NCBI RefSeq assembly: GCF_003601985.1
Contig: NZ_QZXA01000003.1
Span: 620,001-684,000 of the forward strand
Origin: Mesorhizobium jarvisii
GTDB taxonomy: Bacteria; Pseudomonadota; Alphaproteobacteria; Rhizobiales; Rhizobiaceae
Length of the DNA stretch: 64,000 nt
Direction: 5' to 3'
Shown: positions 63,192-64,000 of the stretch, piece after piece
Position numbering within the stretch: the stretch's first letter is position 1
Layout: every line of letters starts with the position of its first letter
Notes under the pieces: generated by a model
The model's database searches: none
What the model saw: only the letters and a program-made list of their open reading frames with translations
Told to the model about the DNA's origin: nothing
Position numbers and translations under genes: made by a program

Positions 63192-64000
63192 ATGGCTGAT
63201 CAACTTGACAATCAGGCCACCGTTCAGCCGGTCGCCGTCGAAGCCAGCAGCCTGGGTGATCAGGTTGCGACGATCAGACGGGCGCTGGTGGTGTCGCCGG
63301 TTCGCAAATGGCTGCTGTGGACGTCGGTCGGCATCATGGCCGTCATCATCGCGACCTCGATCGGCCAGGTCCTGCTCAACCGCTGGAACCAGCCCTTCTA
63401 CGATGCGCTGGCGCGCCGCGACATGGCGGCTTTCCTGCACCAGCTCCTTGTCTTTGCGATGATCGCCGGCGGGCTGCTGGTGCTCAATATCGGCCAGACG
63501 TGGCTCAACCAGATGATCCGGCTGAAGTTGCGCGAGGCGCTGACGCTCGACCTGATCGACCAGTGGATGCGGCCGGTGCGCGCCTTCCGGCTGGCCAATG
63601 CCGGCGCCATCGGCGTCAATCCCGACCAGCGCATGCAGCAGGATGCGGCGCATCTGTCCGACCTGTCGACCGATCTCGGCGTCGGGCTTTTGCAGTCGCT
63701 CATCCTGCTCGTGTCCTTCGTCGGCGTGCTGTGGGAACTGTCTTCGGGCTTCGTCTTCCACATCAATGGCTGGTCGCTGGCCATACCGGGCTACATGGTC
63801 TGGGCGGCGTTCCTCTATGCCGGCACCGCCTCCTGGCTGAGCTGGCTGGTCGGGCGGCCGCTCATCAAGCTGAACAGCGACCGCTACACACGGGAGGCGG
63901 AGCTGCGCTCCTCGATGGTGCGCGTCAACGAGAATGTCGATGCCATCGCGCTGTACCATGGCGAGGCCGACGCCAAGCAGCGGCTCGAACTCGACCTCGG
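63192..64000 (+). CDS. ABC transporter permease/ATPase, SbmA/BacA/YddA type (3' end outside window)
   Basis: The frame is open from ATG 63192 to the end of the window (269 codons visible). It shows the membrane half of an ABC_membrane_2-type transporter: RKWLLWTSVGIMAVIIATSIGQVLLNRWNQPFYDAL, then LNIGQTWLNQMIRLKLREALT and NPDQRMQQDAAHLSDLSTDL, signatures shared by SbmA/BacA and YddA. The ATPase half, if present as in YddA, lies beyond the edge. BacA-like proteins matter for symbiosis and peptide uptake in rhizobia, but from this half I cannot separate the subgroups. Confidence 0.88.
   Translation, partial: MADQLDNQATVQPVAVEASSLGDQVATIRRALVVSPVRKWLLWTSVGIMAVIIATSIGQVLLNRWNQPFYDALARRDMAAFLHQLLVFAMIAGGLLVLNIGQTWLNQMIRLKLREALTLDLIDQWMRPVRAFRLANAGAIGVNPDQRMQQDAAHLSDLSTDLGVGLLQSLILLVSFVGVLWELSSGFVFHINGWSLAIPGYMVWAAFLYAGTASWLSWLVGRPLIKLNSDRYTREAELRSSMVRVNENVDAIALYHGEADAKQRLELDL

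Overview
The window looks like chromosomal DNA from a Mesorhizobium-type alphaproteobacterium (Hyphomicrobiales). The evidence is the high GC content, the gene families and linkages (cobS-cobT behind bolA and a J-domain gene, aroK-aroB beside xerD, DUF930 and DUF3108 proteins, many sugar ABC transporters), and several dispersed intergenic repeats of the kind scattered through rhizobial genomes. No phage, plasmid, IS element or CRISPR array was seen. The taxonomic call is inference from gene content, not a database match.

Left part (1-14 kb). A translationally coupled operon encodes an Fe/phosphonate-type ABC permease (cut by the window edge), its ATPase, a metallo-beta-lactamase-fold hydrolase and a SurE nucleotidase. 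Next come two tandem paralogues of a TonB-like, membrane-anchored DUF930 protein. A decayed HAD-hydrolase fragment lies between them, showing that a gene pair was duplicated; the intact HAD gene follows. From 8.3 to 13.1 kb lies a complete glucitol-type phosphotransferase system: GutM, EIIC, EIIB, EIIA and a fused HPr-Enzyme I. No sorbitol-6-phosphate dehydrogenase gene is next to it.

Sugar catabolism block (14-26 kb). A SorC-family regulator, a HAD-IIA phosphatase, a ribulokinase-like FGGY kinase and a class II aldolase lie beside a divergent cluster. That cluster has a DeoR regulator, a second FGGY kinase, an RbsA/RbsC/RbsB-type importer, a ketose 3-epimerase-like TIM barrel and a cupin. 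Together they suggest import, epimerisation, phosphorylation and aldol cleavage of uncommon ketoses or polyols; the exact substrate cannot be read from sequence.

Arabinoside block (25.7-32.7 kb). An unusual ArsR-type regulator with a large C-terminal domain, an intracellular GH51 alpha-L-arabinofuranosidase and a CUT1 ABC importer are linked by a shared near-palindromic sequence in all four promoter regions. After this come a multicopper oxidase, a frameshifted yqaA-like gene, a cytochrome b561 and tRNA-Arg(CCT).

Right part (35-64 kb). This is mostly housekeeping: M20 amidohydrolase, D,D-carboxypeptidase, a COG0523 GTPase, TusA-like protein, an L,D-transpeptidase lipoprotein, accA, xerD, aroK, aroB, a shortened CorC-like protein, bolA, cobS, cobT, rpmB, a queuosine-precursor transporter, glyoxalase II and others. 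A lower-GC sulfotransferase-like gene is a likely acquisition. Two small genes are described: a 50-residue membrane protein beside xerD, and a candidate 31-codon reading frame between rpmB and the yhhQ-like gene. The window ends inside an SbmA/YddA-type ABC transporter gene.
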